Shown: piece by piece, positions 17,345 through 26,668 of the stretch
Layout: every line of letters begins with the position of its first letter
Position numbering within the stretch: position 1 is the stretch's first letter
From: Stappia taiwanensis
Lineage (GTDB): Bacteria; Pseudomonadota; Alphaproteobacteria; Rhizobiales; Stappiaceae
DNA length: 64,000 nt
Direction: 5' to 3'
NCBI RefSeq assembly: GCF_014635285.1
Contig: NZ_BMCR01000004.1
Span: forward strand, 1-64,000
The notes under the pieces: generated by a model
What the model saw: only the letters and a program-made list of their open reading frames with translations
Told to the model about the DNA's origin: nothing
Database searches by the model: none
Translations under genes and position numbers: made by a program

Positions 17345-18646
17345 TCATCGGGCGTGTCCCCTGTGCAGCCGCTTCTCCATGTAAATCGAGTAGCGGGACA
17401 TGCTGAAGCAGAAAATCCAGAAGACGAATGCGGCAAAGATGAACCCGGTGGCCGGGGTGTTGGGCGACGCCCAGTTGGAATCGGAGAAGTTCAGGGTCAC
17501 GATCCCCAGAAGATCGAACAGACCGATGATCAGCACCAGGCTGGTGTCCTTGAACAGACCGATGAAGGTGTTGACGATGCCGGGAATGACCAGCTTCAGC
17601 GCCTGAGGCAGGATAATCAGCCCCATGCCCTGCCAATAGGACAGCCCCATGGCGTTCGCCGCCTCGTACTGCCCCTTGGGGATCGCCTGAAGCCCGCCGC
17701 GCACCACCTCGGCCATGTAGGCGGAGGCGAACAGCGCCACGCCGATCAGCGCCCGAAGAAGCTTGTCGAAATTCACGCCCTCCGGCAGGAACAGCGGCAG
17801 CATCACCGAGGACATGAACAGCACGGTGATCAGCGGCACCCCGCGCCAGAATTCGATGAAGATCACCGACACGAGGCGCACCACCGGCAAATGCGACCGG
17901 CGCCCCAGGGCCAGCACGATGCCGATCGGGAAGGAGGCGACGATGCCGACGATGGCGACCACCAGCGTCACCAGCAACCCGCCCCAAAGCTGGGTTTCCA
18001 CCGGTCGCAAGCCGAAGTCGAACGACACAATCGCCAGGATCAGCGCGATGGCGAGGACACCGAGACCGACGTCCCGGACCGGGCCGAGCGGCGCGAGCCC
18101 GGCATTGAGGCAGACCACGAAGACGATGGCCAGCAGCACGGCGCCAAGCCCGGCGAAGCCGAGCCAGAAGCTCCAGGACAGATCCACATCACCGCCGGTT
18201 AGCAGCACGAACCCCAGAACCGGGAAGACCACCAGCAGGAACAGCATCGTCAGACGTTTGAACGGCACCTGCGGAATCGCCGCGGCGGCGAGACCAAGGA
18301 TCAGCAACACACCGGTGAGATCCACACGCCAGCGTTCCTCCAGCGGATAGCGGCCATACATGAACTGGCCGAATTTGGCATGGACGAACGCCCAGCAGGC
18401 TCCGGCATTTTCCACCACACAGGCATCGCGGTTGTCTCCGACATAGACCGCGTCGATGAACAGCCAACTGATCACCGGCGGCACCGCCCATGCGAGGAAG
18501 AGAATGCCAAGTATCGTCAGGATGGTATTGCCGACGGAATCGAACAGATTGTCCCTGAGCCAGCCGACCAGTCCGGTCTCGGTGATCGGCGGGCTGAGCG
18601 TGGGCGCTTCCTCTTTGCGCACATAGGCGATTGATCCGTTTGGCAT
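17345..18646 (-). CDS. aapM: General L-amino acid ABC transporter permease
   Basis: A 433-residue inner-membrane permease, longer than ordinary His/Glu permeases, as AapM/BztC is. An N-terminal half with extra hydrophobic segments is followed by the transport domain from about residue 220. The EAA loop around [22 protein letters not shown] contacts the ATPase AapP. It partners with AapQ, whose gene ends 4 bp upstream of this start, so translation is probably coupled. Confidence 0.92.
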   Translation of the reverse strand: MPNGSIAYVRKEEAPTLSPPITETGLVGWLRDNLFDSVGNTILTILGILFLAWAVPPVISWLFIDAVYVGDNRDACVVENAGACWAFVHAKFGQFMYGRYPLEERWRVDLTGVLLILGLAAAAIPQVPFKRLTMLFLLVVFPVLGFVLLTGGDVDLSWSFWLGFAGLGAVLLAIVFVVCLNAGLAPLGPVRDVGLGVLAIALILAIVSFDFGLRPVETQLWGGLLVTLVVAIVGIVASFPIGIVLALGRRSHLPVVRLVSVIFIEFWRGVPLITVLFMSSVMLPLFLPEGVNFDKLLRALIGVALFASAYMAEVVRGGLQAIPKGQYEAANAMGLSYWQGMGLIILPQALKLVIPGIVNTFIGLFKDTSLVLIIGLFDLLGIVTLNFSDSNWASPNTPATGFIFAAFVFWIFCFSMSRYSIYMEKRLHRGHAR

Positions 18647-18650
18647 GGCC

Positions 18651-19853
18651 CTACCTCTCCACCAGCGCCATGCGGCGATTGTACCAGTTCATGAAGCTTG
18701 AGGTGATCAGCGAGATGGTCAGATAGACCAGCATGGTGATGATGATCACCTCCACCGCCTGTCCGGTCTGGTTGAGCACCGTTCCGGCGAACACCGCAAC
18801 AAGATCAGGGTAGCCGATGGCGACCGCCAGCGAGGAGTTCTTGATCAGATTGAGATACTGGCTGGTCAGCGGCGGAATGATCACCCGCATCGCCTGCGGA
18901 ATGATCACCAACTGCAAGGTGCGACGCGGCCGCAGACCGAGCGAATAGGCCGCCTCCGTCTGCCCGTGCGCGACCGCCAGAATGCCCGCACGCACGATTT
19001 CGGCGATGAAGGACGCGGTGTAGAGCGACAGACCGAGCAGCAGCGCCATGAACTCGGGATTGACGACAACGCCGCCGGCGAAATTGAAGCCCTTCAGCTC
19101 CGCATACTCGAAATGGATCGGCATGCCGCTTGCGAGGAACGTCACCAGCGGCAGGACGATGATCAGGCCGAGGCCAACCAGGAAGCTGGGAAACTGCTGC
19201 CCGGTCTCCTGTTGCCGTTTGCGCGCCCAGCGGGAGATGCCGATGGCGACGGCAATGGCCGCGATCAACGCATAAAAGGTCAGTGAACTACCCGGCTCGC
19301 GGATCACCTCCGGCAGGATCAGCCCGCGATTGTTGAGATAGACCCCGGACAGCGGCTCCAGCGACCTGCGCGGCGAGGGAAGCACGCTGAGCACGGCCTT
19401 GTACCAGAACAGCAGTTGCAAAAGGAGCGGGATGTTGCGCAGCGTCTCCACATAAACGGCGGCAAGCTGGCGAATGACGAAGTTATGGGAAAGCCGGGCG
19501 ACGCCGACGACAAAGCCGATGATGGTGGCAAAGAACACGCCGATCAAAGCGACCAGCAACGTGTTGGTCAGGCCGACCCAGAAGGCCCGAAAATAGCTGC
19601 TGTCATTGGTATAGGCGATCAATGACTGTGAAATATCGAAACCTGCCCTTTCGGACAGAAACCCCAACCCGGACGCGATGCCCGCGCGTTCCAGATTGGT
19701 CTTTGCATTATAGGCAAAGAATGCGAGCACCCCCAGAAGGGCCAGCACCACCAGCACCTGGAACACCGCACCGCGAACCTGCGGATTGTAGAACCATGAC
19801 GCCCGTGCACCATTACCCGCACCCTCGCTCCTGGCTGAGCTGACAGGGTTCAT
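18651..19853 (-). CDS. aapQ: General L-amino acid ABC transporter permease
   Basis: A 400-residue permease pairing with AapM. The N-terminal anchor ([20 protein letters not shown]) is followed by a permease domain in which a large soluble insert (about 175-265) separates helices, as in AapQ. The EAA-type loop is [21 protein letters not shown] chose the ATG at 19853, which follows GAGGGGAT in the transcript; the frame is open 29 codons further. It lies 147 bp after aapJ, with a stem-loop in between. Confidence 0.92.
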   Translation of the reverse strand: MNPVSSARSEGAGNGARASWFYNPQVRGAVFQVLVVLALLGVLAFFAYNAKTNLERAGIASGLGFLSERAGFDISQSLIAYTNDSSYFRAFWVGLTNTLLVALIGVFFATIIGFVVGVARLSHNFVIRQLAAVYVETLRNIPLLLQLLFWYKAVLSVLPSPRRSLEPLSGVYLNNRGLILPEVIREPGSSLTFYALIAAIAVAIGISRWARKRQQETGQQFPSFLVGLGLIIVLPLVTFLASGMPIHFEYAELKGFNFAGGVVVNPEFMALLLGLSLYTASFIAEIVRAGILAVAHGQTEAAYSLGLRPRRTLQLVIIPQAMRVIIPPLTSQYLNLIKNSSLAVAIGYPDLVAVFAGTVLNQTGQAVEVIIITMLVYLTISLITSSFMNWYNRRMALVER

Positions 19854-19952
19854 ATCGGACTGTATCCCCTCGCCCGGATCACATGTGGTGACCCGATCTA
19901 TTCCGTCCGTTTTCGGACTTGTCGCGGCGGCTTGTGCCACCGTCTTTTTATG

Positions 19953-19980
19953 CTGGCGCCGACCGTTTGGCCGGCGCCAG
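19953..19980 (-). other. Stem-loop between aapJ and aapQ
   Basis: CTGGCGCCGACC (19953-19964) pairs with GGCCGGCGCCAG (19969-19980), a 12-bp stem with one G-U. On the transcribed strand it is followed by CATAAAAAG rather than a T-run, so it is not a full terminator. Such stems after binding-protein genes often protect upstream mRNA and raise binding-protein levels over permease levels. Confidence 0.6.
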
Positions 19981-20000
19981 GAAGTGTCTTGCCTTGCGGC

Positions 20001-21017
20001 TTAGCGGATCGGCGGCGCGTACTGCAGGCCGCCCTTCGACCACAGCGCGTTCACGCCGCGGGCGATGCCAAGCGGGGTGTTCGGACCGACGTTGCGGTCG
20101 AACACTTCGCCGTAGTTGCCCACGTGCTTGATGATGCGCGCCGCCCAGTCGTTGGACAGGCCGATCGCCTCGCCGAACTTGCCGTCAACACCGAGCAAAC
20201 GCTTGACGTTCGGATTGTCCGAGCCCTTCATCTCCTCGACATTGGCCATGGTCACGCCCATTTCCTCGGCGTTGATCATCGCAAACAGGGTCCAGCGCAC
20301 CAGGTTGAACCACTGGTCGTCACCCTGGCGCACCACCGGGCCAAGCGGCTCCTTGGAGATGATCTCCGGCAGGACCATGTGGTCGCCCGGATTGGTGAGT
20401 TGCAGACGGATCGAATAAAGGCCCGAGGCGTCCGTGGTGTAGACGTCGCAGCGATTCGCGTCGTAGGCGGCGTTCACCTCTTCCAGCTTCTCGAACACCA
20501 CCGGCTTGTAGTCCATGCCATTGGCCTTGAAATAGTCGGTGAGGTTCAGCTCGGTGGTGGTGCCGGTCTGCACGCAGACCGATGCGCCGGACAGCTCCAG
20601 CGCCGACGTCACGTCCAGCGACTTACGCACCATGAAGCCCTGACCGTCGTAGTAGTTCACGCCGGCGAAGTTCAAGCCGAGCGTGGTGTCGCGGCTCATG
20701 GTCCAGGTGGTGTTGCGCACCAGCACGTCGACTTCGCCGGTCTGCAGTGCGGTGAAGCGCTCCTTGGCGGTCAGCGGGGTGAACTTGACCGCCTTCGGGT
20801 CATCGAAGATCGCGGCTGCGATCGCCCGGCAGACATCGACGTCGATGCCGGTCCACTCGCCCTTGTCATCGGGAGCGGCGAAACCGGCGAGGCCGGTGTT
20901 CGAGCCACATTGCACAAACCCCTTGGCCTTGACATCGTCGAGCGTCGCGGCCGACGCGGCTGTCGCGGCAACGCCAAGCGCCGCTCCGAACACGATCGGA
21001 AGAATTTTATTCGTCAT
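20001..21017 (-). CDS. aapJ: General L-amino acid ABC transporter substrate-binding protein
   Basis: A 338-residue periplasmic binding protein (SBP_bac_3 fold) with a signal peptide (ILPIVFGAALGVAATAASA then ATLDD). The mature start TLDDVKAKGFVQCGSNTGLAGFA and the later TALQTGEVDVLVRNTTWTMSRD are typical of AapJ/BztA. It captures L-amino acids for AapQMP. It heads the aap operon; its promoter should lie in the 290-bp gap shared with the divergent metC gene. Confidence 0.94.
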   Translation of the reverse strand: MTNKILPIVFGAALGVAATAASAATLDDVKAKGFVQCGSNTGLAGFAAPDDKGEWTGIDVDVCRAIAAAIFDDPKAVKFTPLTAKERFTALQTGEVDVLVRNTTWTMSRDTTLGLNFAGVNYYDGQGFMVRKSLDVTSALELSGASVCVQTGTTTELNLTDYFKANGMDYKPVVFEKLEEVNAAYDANRCDVYTTDASGLYSIRLQLTNPGDHMVLPEIISKEPLGPVVRQGDDQWFNLVRWTLFAMINAEEMGVTMANVEEMKGSDNPNVKRLLGVDGKFGEAIGLSNDWAARIIKHVGNYGEVFDRNVGPNTPLGIARGVNALWSKGGLQYAPPIR

Positions 21018-21251
21018 GGATACAGCCTTCTGTTGCCCTTGAAATATTATGGGTTCTTTTCGAGATCACGGACCCAGGATACGGGCGCTCCCCAACGAAG
21101 CTTAATCATCGACAATGGAAATACCCCCTCCCGACAGTCTCCCGCCCCTTGTTATTGTGCGGAGCGTGAAGACCGCCTACGTCATCTCATGGATGCATTC
21201 GATGGCATTTATGGCTAAGGGTCAAGGGCCGACGCCCGGCAACACCGGAAT

Positions 21252-21269
21252 TGCGAAAATTTTTTCGCA
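21252..21269 (+). promoter_or_regulatory. Palindrome upstream of metC, candidate operator
   Basis: TGCGAAAA, a TT centre and TTTTCGCA form a perfect palindrome whose right end is 38 bp before the metC ATG. It lies in the metC-aapJ divergent region. A sulfur-amino-acid regulator site is a guess from position and from a similar TTTTTCG palindrome before cysK. Confidence 0.4.
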
Positions 21270-21307
21270 CTCTGAAAATCCCAGAAAAGCAATTCAAAAG
21301 GGTGAAT

Positions 21308-22486
21308 ATGTCCGCCTCTGCCAAGAACAGCCCGCAAGGTCTCTCCACACGCCTGGCCCACGCGGGGCGTTCTCCCGAAGCGCATGATGGATTCGTCAAC
21401 CCCCCGGTCGTTCATGCCTCTACGGTACTTTTCCCCGATACCGAAACGATGATTACGGGAAAACAGAAGTATCACTATGCCCGGCGCGGAAACCCGACGA
21501 CGGATTCCCTGGAAGACGCCTTGTGCGAGCTGGAGGGCGCGACCGGCGTCAAGCTCGCCTCCTCCGGGCTGAACGCCATTTCGGTGGCGCTGTTGTCCTG
21601 CCTGTCCGCCGGCGATCACCTGCTCGTCACCGACAGCGCCTATGCGCCGACCCGGCATCTGTGCGAGACGACGCTACGCCGCCTCGGCATCGAGGTCGAC
21701 TATTTCGACCCGACCATCGGCGCGGGGATCTCGGCCCTGTTCCGTCCGAACACGCGGGCGATCATGACCGAGGCGCCGGGCTCGCTCACCTTCGAAATGC
21801 AGGACATTCCCGCGATTGTCGCCGCCGCGCGAACGATCGACGCCTTCGTCTTGATGGACAACACCTGGGCCACCCCCTGCTTCTTCCGCCCGCTGGACCA
21901 TGGGGTCGATCTGTCGATCCAGGCTGGCACGAAATACATCGTCGGCCATTCCGACGCGATGCTCGGCACGGTCGCTGCCGGCCCGCGCGCCTGGGACCGG
22001 CTGAACGAAACCCACGGTGCGCTCGGCATGCATGTGGCTCCGGACGACGTCTTCCTTGGCCTGCGCGGATTGCGCACCATGAAGGTCCGGCTCGACCGGC
22101 ACATGGAGAGCGCCCTGACGGTGGCAAGCTGGCTGCAGCAGCGGCCAGAGGTGGCGCGGGTGCGCTATCCGGCCCTTGCCGGCGAACCCGGCCACGAGCT
22201 GTGGCGCCGCGACTTTACCGGCGCCTCCGGGCTCTTCGCCTTCGATTTTGTCGAGGGCACCAGCGACCAGGCCGCCCGCGCCTTCCTCGACGCGCTGACC
22301 CTCTTTGGGCTGGGCTATTCCTGGGGCGGGTTCGAGAGCCTCGCGATTCCCGTTCGGTTGAAGGGCGCGCGCAGCGCGACGCCGCTGCCCGAGGGCGGCC
22401 CGAGCATCCGGCTGCACATCGGCCTTGAGGATGTGGCGGATATCCAGACCGATCTTGAGGCAGGCTTTGCCGCCATGGGCGGCTAG
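21308..22486 (+). CDS. metC: Cystathionine beta-lyase
   Basis: A 392-residue PLP enzyme of the Cys/Met-metabolism transsulfuration family, expected to cleave cystathionine to homocysteine, pyruvate and ammonia. The PLP-binding lysine is K209 in SIQAGTKYIVGHSDAM. The phosphate-cup segment is SSGLNAISVAL, and the YARRGNPTTDSLE element is a family signature. The GYSWGGFESLA segment near residue 340 is typical of MetC rather than the gamma-lyases. AAAGGGTG precedes the ATG at 21308. Homocysteine made here could accept methyl groups from the betaine-homocysteine-type enzyme at 51-52 kb. Confidence 0.9.
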   Translation: MSASAKNSPQGLSTRLAHAGRSPEAHDGFVNPPVVHASTVLFPDTETMITGKQKYHYARRGNPTTDSLEDALCELEGATGVKLASSGLNAISVALLSCLSAGDHLLVTDSAYAPTRHLCETTLRRLGIEVDYFDPTIGAGISALFRPNTRAIMTEAPGSLTFEMQDIPAIVAAARTIDAFVLMDNTWATPCFFRPLDHGVDLSIQAGTKYIVGHSDAMLGTVAAGPRAWDRLNETHGALGMHVAPDDVFLGLRGLRTMKVRLDRHMESALTVASWLQQRPEVARVRYPALAGEPGHELWRRDFTGASGLFAFDFVEGTSDQAARAFLDALTLFGLGYSWGGFESLAIPVRLKGARSATPLPEGGPSIRLHIGLEDVADIQTDLEAGFAAMGG

Positions 22487-22502
22487 GGCAAAAACACCGA
22501 AG

Positions 22503-22528
22503 GCGGCGCCGGGCTTTCCCGGCGCCGC
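22503..22528. terminator. Hairpin between convergent metC and LABN genes
   Basis: A perfect 11-bp stem (GCGGCGCCGGG 22503-22513 with 22518-22528) has a CTTT tetraloop. No T-run follows on either strand, so termination strength is uncertain. The position between convergent genes supports a transcription-end role. Confidence 0.5.
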
Positions 22529-22535
22529 GACCGCG

Positions 22536-22853
22536 TCAAAGGCTCGGATCCTGCCGCTTTTCGCGGAAGATCAGCCACAGATTGCGGAAATAGATGATCA
22601 GGCCGAGCCCCTGGCCGGCGATGAACACCGGGTCCTGCTGGCGGATCGAATAGATCAGCAGCAGGACGCCGCCGCCGATGGAAAAGAACCAGAAGGCGAC
22701 CGGCACGATCGACTTCCCCACCCGCTCCGAGGCGATCCACTGCACCACGAAGCGCATCATGAACATCGCCTGGGCGATCAGACCGAGGATCACCCAGCCA
22801 TCGAAGCGCTCGATGAACACCAGGTGCAGCCAGGCCAACAGATCTTGCAGCAT
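22536..22853 (-). CDS. LABN-domain small membrane protein
   Basis: A 105-residue protein with about three transmembrane helices. It matches the domain known as lipid-A-disaccharide synthase N-terminal (LABN), here as a stand-alone protein without the LpxB catalytic part. Landmarks are FVVQWIASERVGKSIVP, FWFFSIGGGVLLLIYSI and GQGLGLIIYFRNLWLI. It ends the GT39-PAP2-GT2-LABN operon, starting 3 bp after the GT2 stop codon. Its likely role is as a membrane partner of the polyprenyl-phosphate sugar synthase or of the sugar transferase. Confidence 0.88.
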   Translation of the reverse strand: MLQDLLAWLHLVFIERFDGWVILGLIAQAMFMMRFVVQWIASERVGKSIVPVAFWFFSIGGGVLLLIYSIRQQDPVFIAGQGLGLIIYFRNLWLIFREKRQDPSL

Positions 22854-22856
22854 GGT

Positions 22857-23678
22857 CTACTCCTTCGGCGCCGGGTTTGCCCCGCCGGCAATGGTGGAAA
22901 CCTCGGGAATGACACGCCGGCGACGGCGCAGCCACCACACACCGTACAGATCGAGAATGCCGACCAGCGCCCGGTCGAAGATGCCGTATTTCGACTGACC
23001 GTGGCGGCGATGCCGGTCGACGATGTCCACATGCACCACGCCATAGCCCTCGCGCAGCACCAGCGCCGGAAGGAACCGGTGCCAGCTATCGAAATAGGGC
23101 AGTGCCTGGAACACATGGCGGCGCAGCGCCTTCAGCCCGCAGCCTGAATCCCGGGTCTGGTCGGCCAGCAGCCAACCGCGCAGGCCATTGGCAAAGCGCG
23201 AGGCGATCCGCTTCGGCCCGCTGGCCTTGCGCCCCACCCGCTGGCCGGCGGCCAGGCCAACGCCCTCACCCGCCCCTTCCAGGGCTTCCAGCAGTGCCGG
23301 GATATAGGCCGGATCGTTCTCGCCGTCGCCGTCGATGGTGACGACGATGGCGCCGCGTGCATGGCTGAGGCCCGTGCGCACCGAGCAGCTCTGACCGCTG
23401 GAGCGGGCGTGCCGGAAAGCGCGCAGCACCGGGCGTTCCAACGCCCGTGCCCGCAGCATCTCGTCGCTGCCATCGCTCGACCCGTCGTCGATGACGATGA
23501 TCTCGAAGCTGCGCCCGGCGAGCGCCGCCTCGATCTCGTCGAGCAGTTCCGGCAGGTTATCCCGTTCGTCCTTGGCCGGGACGATCACCGAAACCTCCGG
23601 ATCGGGCATTGCGGGCGATGACGCGGTCCGCGCCCCCGATGCGCTGTCAGTCGGTGTCTGTGTCATTGTGTCTGTCAT
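22857..23678 (-). CDS. GT2 glycosyltransferase, polyprenyl-phosphate sugar synthase-like
   Basis: A 273-residue GT2-fold enzyme resembling dolichol-phosphate mannose synthases. The N-terminal core reads VSVIVPAKDERDNLPELLDEI and then VIDDGSSDGSDE, with the metal/nucleotide motif DGDGENDP near residue 117 and KALRRHVFQALPYFDSWHRF in the acceptor region. No long multi-helix tail is present. It should load a sugar from a nucleotide donor onto a polyprenyl phosphate for the adjacent GT39 enzyme. The ATG at 23678 overlaps the PAP2 stop by 4 nt. A longer open frame continues through the PAP2 gene out of frame and is not real. Confidence 0.9.
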   Translation of the reverse strand: MTDTMTQTPTDSASGARTASSPAMPDPEVSVIVPAKDERDNLPELLDEIEAALAGRSFEIIVIDDGSSDGSDEMLRARALERPVLRAFRHARSSGQSCSVRTGLSHARGAIVVTIDGDGENDPAYIPALLEALEGAGEGVGLAAGQRVGRKASGPKRIASRFANGLRGWLLADQTRDSGCGLKALRRHVFQALPYFDSWHRFLPALVLREGYGVVHVDIVDRHRRHGQSKYGIFDRALVGILDLYGVWWLRRRRRVIPEVSTIAGGANPAPKE

Positions 23679-24619
23679 GTATCCTGCGCGGACGGACCGG
23701 CGGTGCCGTGTTCCGTTCCGGTTTTGTAAAAGCTGCGCTTGCCGGTCAGCACATGCCACAGGGCAATGATGGACCGGCGCGCCGTGGCGCCGCCGATTTG
23801 CGGGCGCAGCGCCCCCGCCTCCGACAACACGAAGCCGATCCGCCGATGCGCCATCCAGCGCGCGCCGACAACGGCGACACTGACGCCCAGCAGCGTCCCG
23901 GCGATCACGTCGCTCGGATAGTGAGCACCGACCATGATCCGGCTGAAGGCGATCCAGAAGCCGCAGACGATGATCAGCCAGCGGTAGCTGGGGAAGATCA
24001 GCGCCAGCGAGGCCGCCAGCGCGGCAATCGTGGTCGAATGCCCGGAGGGGAAGCTGGTGTACGCGCCGTTCAGCGCGAAAAAGTCGAAATGCACCGGCCC
24101 GACCTCCTGATAGAGTTTCGGCCGGGCCCGGCCAAGGCTCCATTTCAGCACCAGCACGATGATCCCGCTGGCGCTGACGACGGCGAAGATATAGGCGCAA
24201 TAGGTCCAGATCGTGGTCATCACCATCCGCACCCGCCAGGTCATTCGCTGCCAGTCCAGAGCCAGGCTCGCCAGGCAGAAGATCCCGGTGGTCCACAGGA
24301 TCCAGTGCCCCTTGCCGATGTCGGTAATGGCGGCGAAGGCGTTGCGATACTCCGGCGGCAACGAGCGCAGCCAGGGGTAGGTCGGAATATCGAGGATGAT
24401 CACGGCGATGCCGACGGTCAGAAGCAGGATCGCCAGCACATCCTGCGGCCGGTGCCCGGGCGGCAGGGGCGCCGGCTCGGCGGCAACCCGCCGGGCGCGG
24501 CCACGGACAAGCTGTCGGAGCTCCAGGGCGTTGGCCCATGCCCGGTCGAACAGCCTGCGCAGGCCGTGGGTTTGCCCGTCAGGGGCGGTTTCGGGGCCCG
24601 AGGTCGGCAGGCTAGTCAT
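23675..24619 (-). CDS. PAP2-family phosphatase, lipid A or polyprenyl type
   Basis: A 314-residue membrane phosphatase with about six helices and the three PAP2 motifs: KWSLGRARP, PSGHSTT and SRIMVGAHYPSD. In this setting it could be a lipid A phosphatase (LpxE/LpxF-like), clearing a phosphate so a sugar can be attached, or an undecaprenyl-pyrophosphate phosphatase. It overlaps the GT39 gene upstream by 8 nt and the GT2 gene downstream by 4 nt, so the enzymes are made together. Confidence 0.88.
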   Translation of the reverse strand: MTSLPTSGPETAPDGQTHGLRRLFDRAWANALELRQLVRGRARRVAAEPAPLPPGHRPQDVLAILLLTVGIAVIILDIPTYPWLRSLPPEYRNAFAAITDIGKGHWILWTTGIFCLASLALDWQRMTWRVRMVMTTIWTYCAYIFAVVSASGIIVLVLKWSLGRARPKLYQEVGPVHFDFFALNGAYTSFPSGHSTTIAALAASLALIFPSYRWLIIVCGFWIAFSRIMVGAHYPSDVIAGTLLGVSVAVVGARWMAHRRIGFVLSEAGALRPQIGGATARRSIIALWHVLTGKRSFYKTGTEHGTAGPSAQDT

Positions 24620-26453
24620 TCGCAGGCTCCGTCACGTTCGGTGAATTCGGCGGTGTCTCTTGCGTTGTGGCAGGGGCGGGCTCTGAGGGGCTCAGCCCAT
24701 CCGCCCCGGGCGCGGTGGCAGCCGGGCTGGCCGGAAGCGAAGGAGCGGCAGGCGGGCTCACCCGGTAAACACCGATATCCAGCGTCTTGCCGCCGTTGAT
24801 GTTGAGGCCGCGCACCCGGTCCGTGCTGACCTCCTGCGGCGCACCGCCCTCCTTCAGCGCCTCCAGGAAGCGCTCTTCGCCGTGACTTTCCACCACTGCG
24901 ACGCGGCAGGCCCCGGCCGGAGCCTCCAGAAGATGGGCGGCGGCGGCTTCCGCCGTGGTCAGCAGGGTGTCCGTTCCCTGCAGGAACACGTAGCTCGGCT
25001 CGTTGAACCCGGCGCTGGCCACCTGCGGGTTGGGACAGGCCGCGACCCGGTCGGCGGCTTCCGCCAGCCGTGGGCTGATCCAGATCGGCGACAGGGCCGG
25101 CATGGTGAAGCCCCAGGTGGCGACGATCATCAGGAAGGCCCCGGCCATGGCTCCCGGCAGGGCCGACACCGCCGCTCCGGCGTAGAGACGATGGGCGGCG
25201 GCAAGCCCCGGGATCAGCGCCAGGGCGGCGAGGATTGCTCCTGGAGGCGACGGCCATGTGCCGAGGTAGATTGGCGCCACCACATTGGCGAGCGCGACAC
25301 CCACCAGCGGCAGGGTAAAGAGCGCAGCCGCACCCCAACGCCAGGCGCGGCCCGGGGCGGCCTCGGCTTCGGCCAGCAGGCCCGCGGCGAGGATCGCCAG
25401 CGCCGGCAGCAGCGGCATGGTGTAATGCGGCAGCTTGGTGGCGGTCAGTTCGAAGATCACCCAGGTCGGCAGCACCCACGCGAGCAGAAACAGGGTCATC
25501 GGCGTGCGCCAGGAGCGCAGCACGCCCGGCAGCGCCAGGAGCAGAAACGCCGGCAATGGCCAGAAGCTGGCAAGCGCGGCGGCCAGATGGGTAAGCGGCG
25601 GCGCGCCATGGCTTTCCTGCCCGGTCGCCACCTTGCCCAGGAGATCCTTGCCCACCGCCTCGGCGAAAAAGGCCCCTTCGGTCTGAAGGTAGATGGCAAC
25701 GAACCACGGCGCGACGATCAGCACGAAGGCGGCAAGCCCCCGCGCCGGGTAGAGCGCCTTCAGCCAGCCGGCCTCACGCTTGACGGCACATAGTGCGGCT
25801 ATGGTCAGGCCCAGTACCATCGGCGCCACCGGTCCCTTGACCAGAACAGCAACGGCGAGCGCGACCCAGAACAGCGCGGCCATCAGCGGATGGCGGCGTT
25901 CGGCGCGGTCGAGCCAGATCCGGGCGAGCGCGCCCTGTCCGGCGAGAATGGTGGCGAGCAGCACCGCATCGGTCTTGGCCAGCCGCGCCTCGACCCCCAG
26001 AAGCAGCGCCGAGGCGACGAGCATGCCGGCGACGAAGGCGGCGCGCGGGCCGGTGAACGCCCGGGCGACCCAGTAGGTCAGCAGCACCGAGAGCATGGCC
26101 CCCAGCAACGAGGGCAACCGGTAGACCCAGATCGGCGCATCGGCGCCCAGGCCGCTTGCCTCGACGGCTGCCGCCTGCAGCCAGTAGATGCCGATGGGTT
26201 TCTTGTGCCGGGCTTCGTCCTGAAAGCGGATGTCGATGAAATCGCGGCTTTCGACCATCTGCTTGCTGGCCTGGGCAAAGCGCGGCTCATCCCGGTCGAG
26301 CGGCGGCACCTGCATCAGCCCGGGCGCGAACAGCGCCAGCGACAGCACCACCAGAATCAGCGGCGCGAGACCGCGATGTCCGAGAAGGCGCAGCCAGGGC
26401 GCACGCGCATTGTCGAAATTCCCCGGCTGCCGCCGTGCCACTTGTTCGTTCAT
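24612..26453 (-). CDS. GT39/ArnT-like polyprenyl-phosphate sugar transferase
   Basis: A 613-residue integral membrane transferase of the GT39/ArnT class. After the first helix it has the catalytic acidic loop VPPLDRDEPRFAQASKQMVE, then FQDEARHKKPIGIYWLQ, both diagnostic of ArnT and related lipid A sugar transferases. About a dozen hydrophobic segments follow, and a soluble C-terminal part (about 480-560) precedes a Pro/Ala-rich tail. It should move a sugar from a polyprenyl phosphate to lipid A or another envelope acceptor on the periplasmic side. The ATG at 26453 is chosen over a longer frame rich in non-membrane Arg/Pro sequence. It heads the operon. Confidence 0.9.
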   Translation of the reverse strand: MNEQVARRQPGNFDNARAPWLRLLGHRGLAPLILVVLSLALFAPGLMQVPPLDRDEPRFAQASKQMVESRDFIDIRFQDEARHKKPIGIYWLQAAAVEASGLGADAPIWVYRLPSLLGAMLSVLLTYWVARAFTGPRAAFVAGMLVASALLLGVEARLAKTDAVLLATILAGQGALARIWLDRAERRHPLMAALFWVALAVAVLVKGPVAPMVLGLTIAALCAVKREAGWLKALYPARGLAAFVLIVAPWFVAIYLQTEGAFFAEAVGKDLLGKVATGQESHGAPPLTHLAAALASFWPLPAFLLLALPGVLRSWRTPMTLFLLAWVLPTWVIFELTATKLPHYTMPLLPALAILAAGLLAEAEAAPGRAWRWGAAALFTLPLVGVALANVVAPIYLGTWPSPPGAILAALALIPGLAAAHRLYAGAAVSALPGAMAGAFLMIVATWGFTMPALSPIWISPRLAEAADRVAACPNPQVASAGFNEPSYVFLQGTDTLLTTAEAAAAHLLEAPAGACRVAVVESHGEERFLEALKEGGAPQEVSTDRVRGLNINGGKTLDIGVYRVSPPAAPSLPASPAATAPGADGLSPSEPAPATTQETPPNSPNVTEPAND

Positions 26454-26668
26454 CGTCCGACCGTTGCTCCGACCGTTGGGGCCTTCGCCCCCCGCGCGCT
26501 TCCTACATGAGCCCGGCGCAAAGGGAAACCTCTGCAAGCCGTTTCTCTGTCGCGAGCTTGGCCGTTTACCCAGCCGCGCGTTGCCTGCGGGCGAAGGCGA
26601 TTGCCCGCCAGGGCGGATCATGCTCTAGACGGTTGCGGGAGACAGCCTTTCGTCAATGGAGAGCGTGA

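Noticed and set aside
22857-24539. A 560-codon frame joining the GT2 gene to upstream sequence
   Set aside because: The upstream half runs through the PAP2 gene out of frame. The PAP2 motifs are in the other frame, and the GT2 start overlaps the PAP2 stop in the usual ATGA manner.
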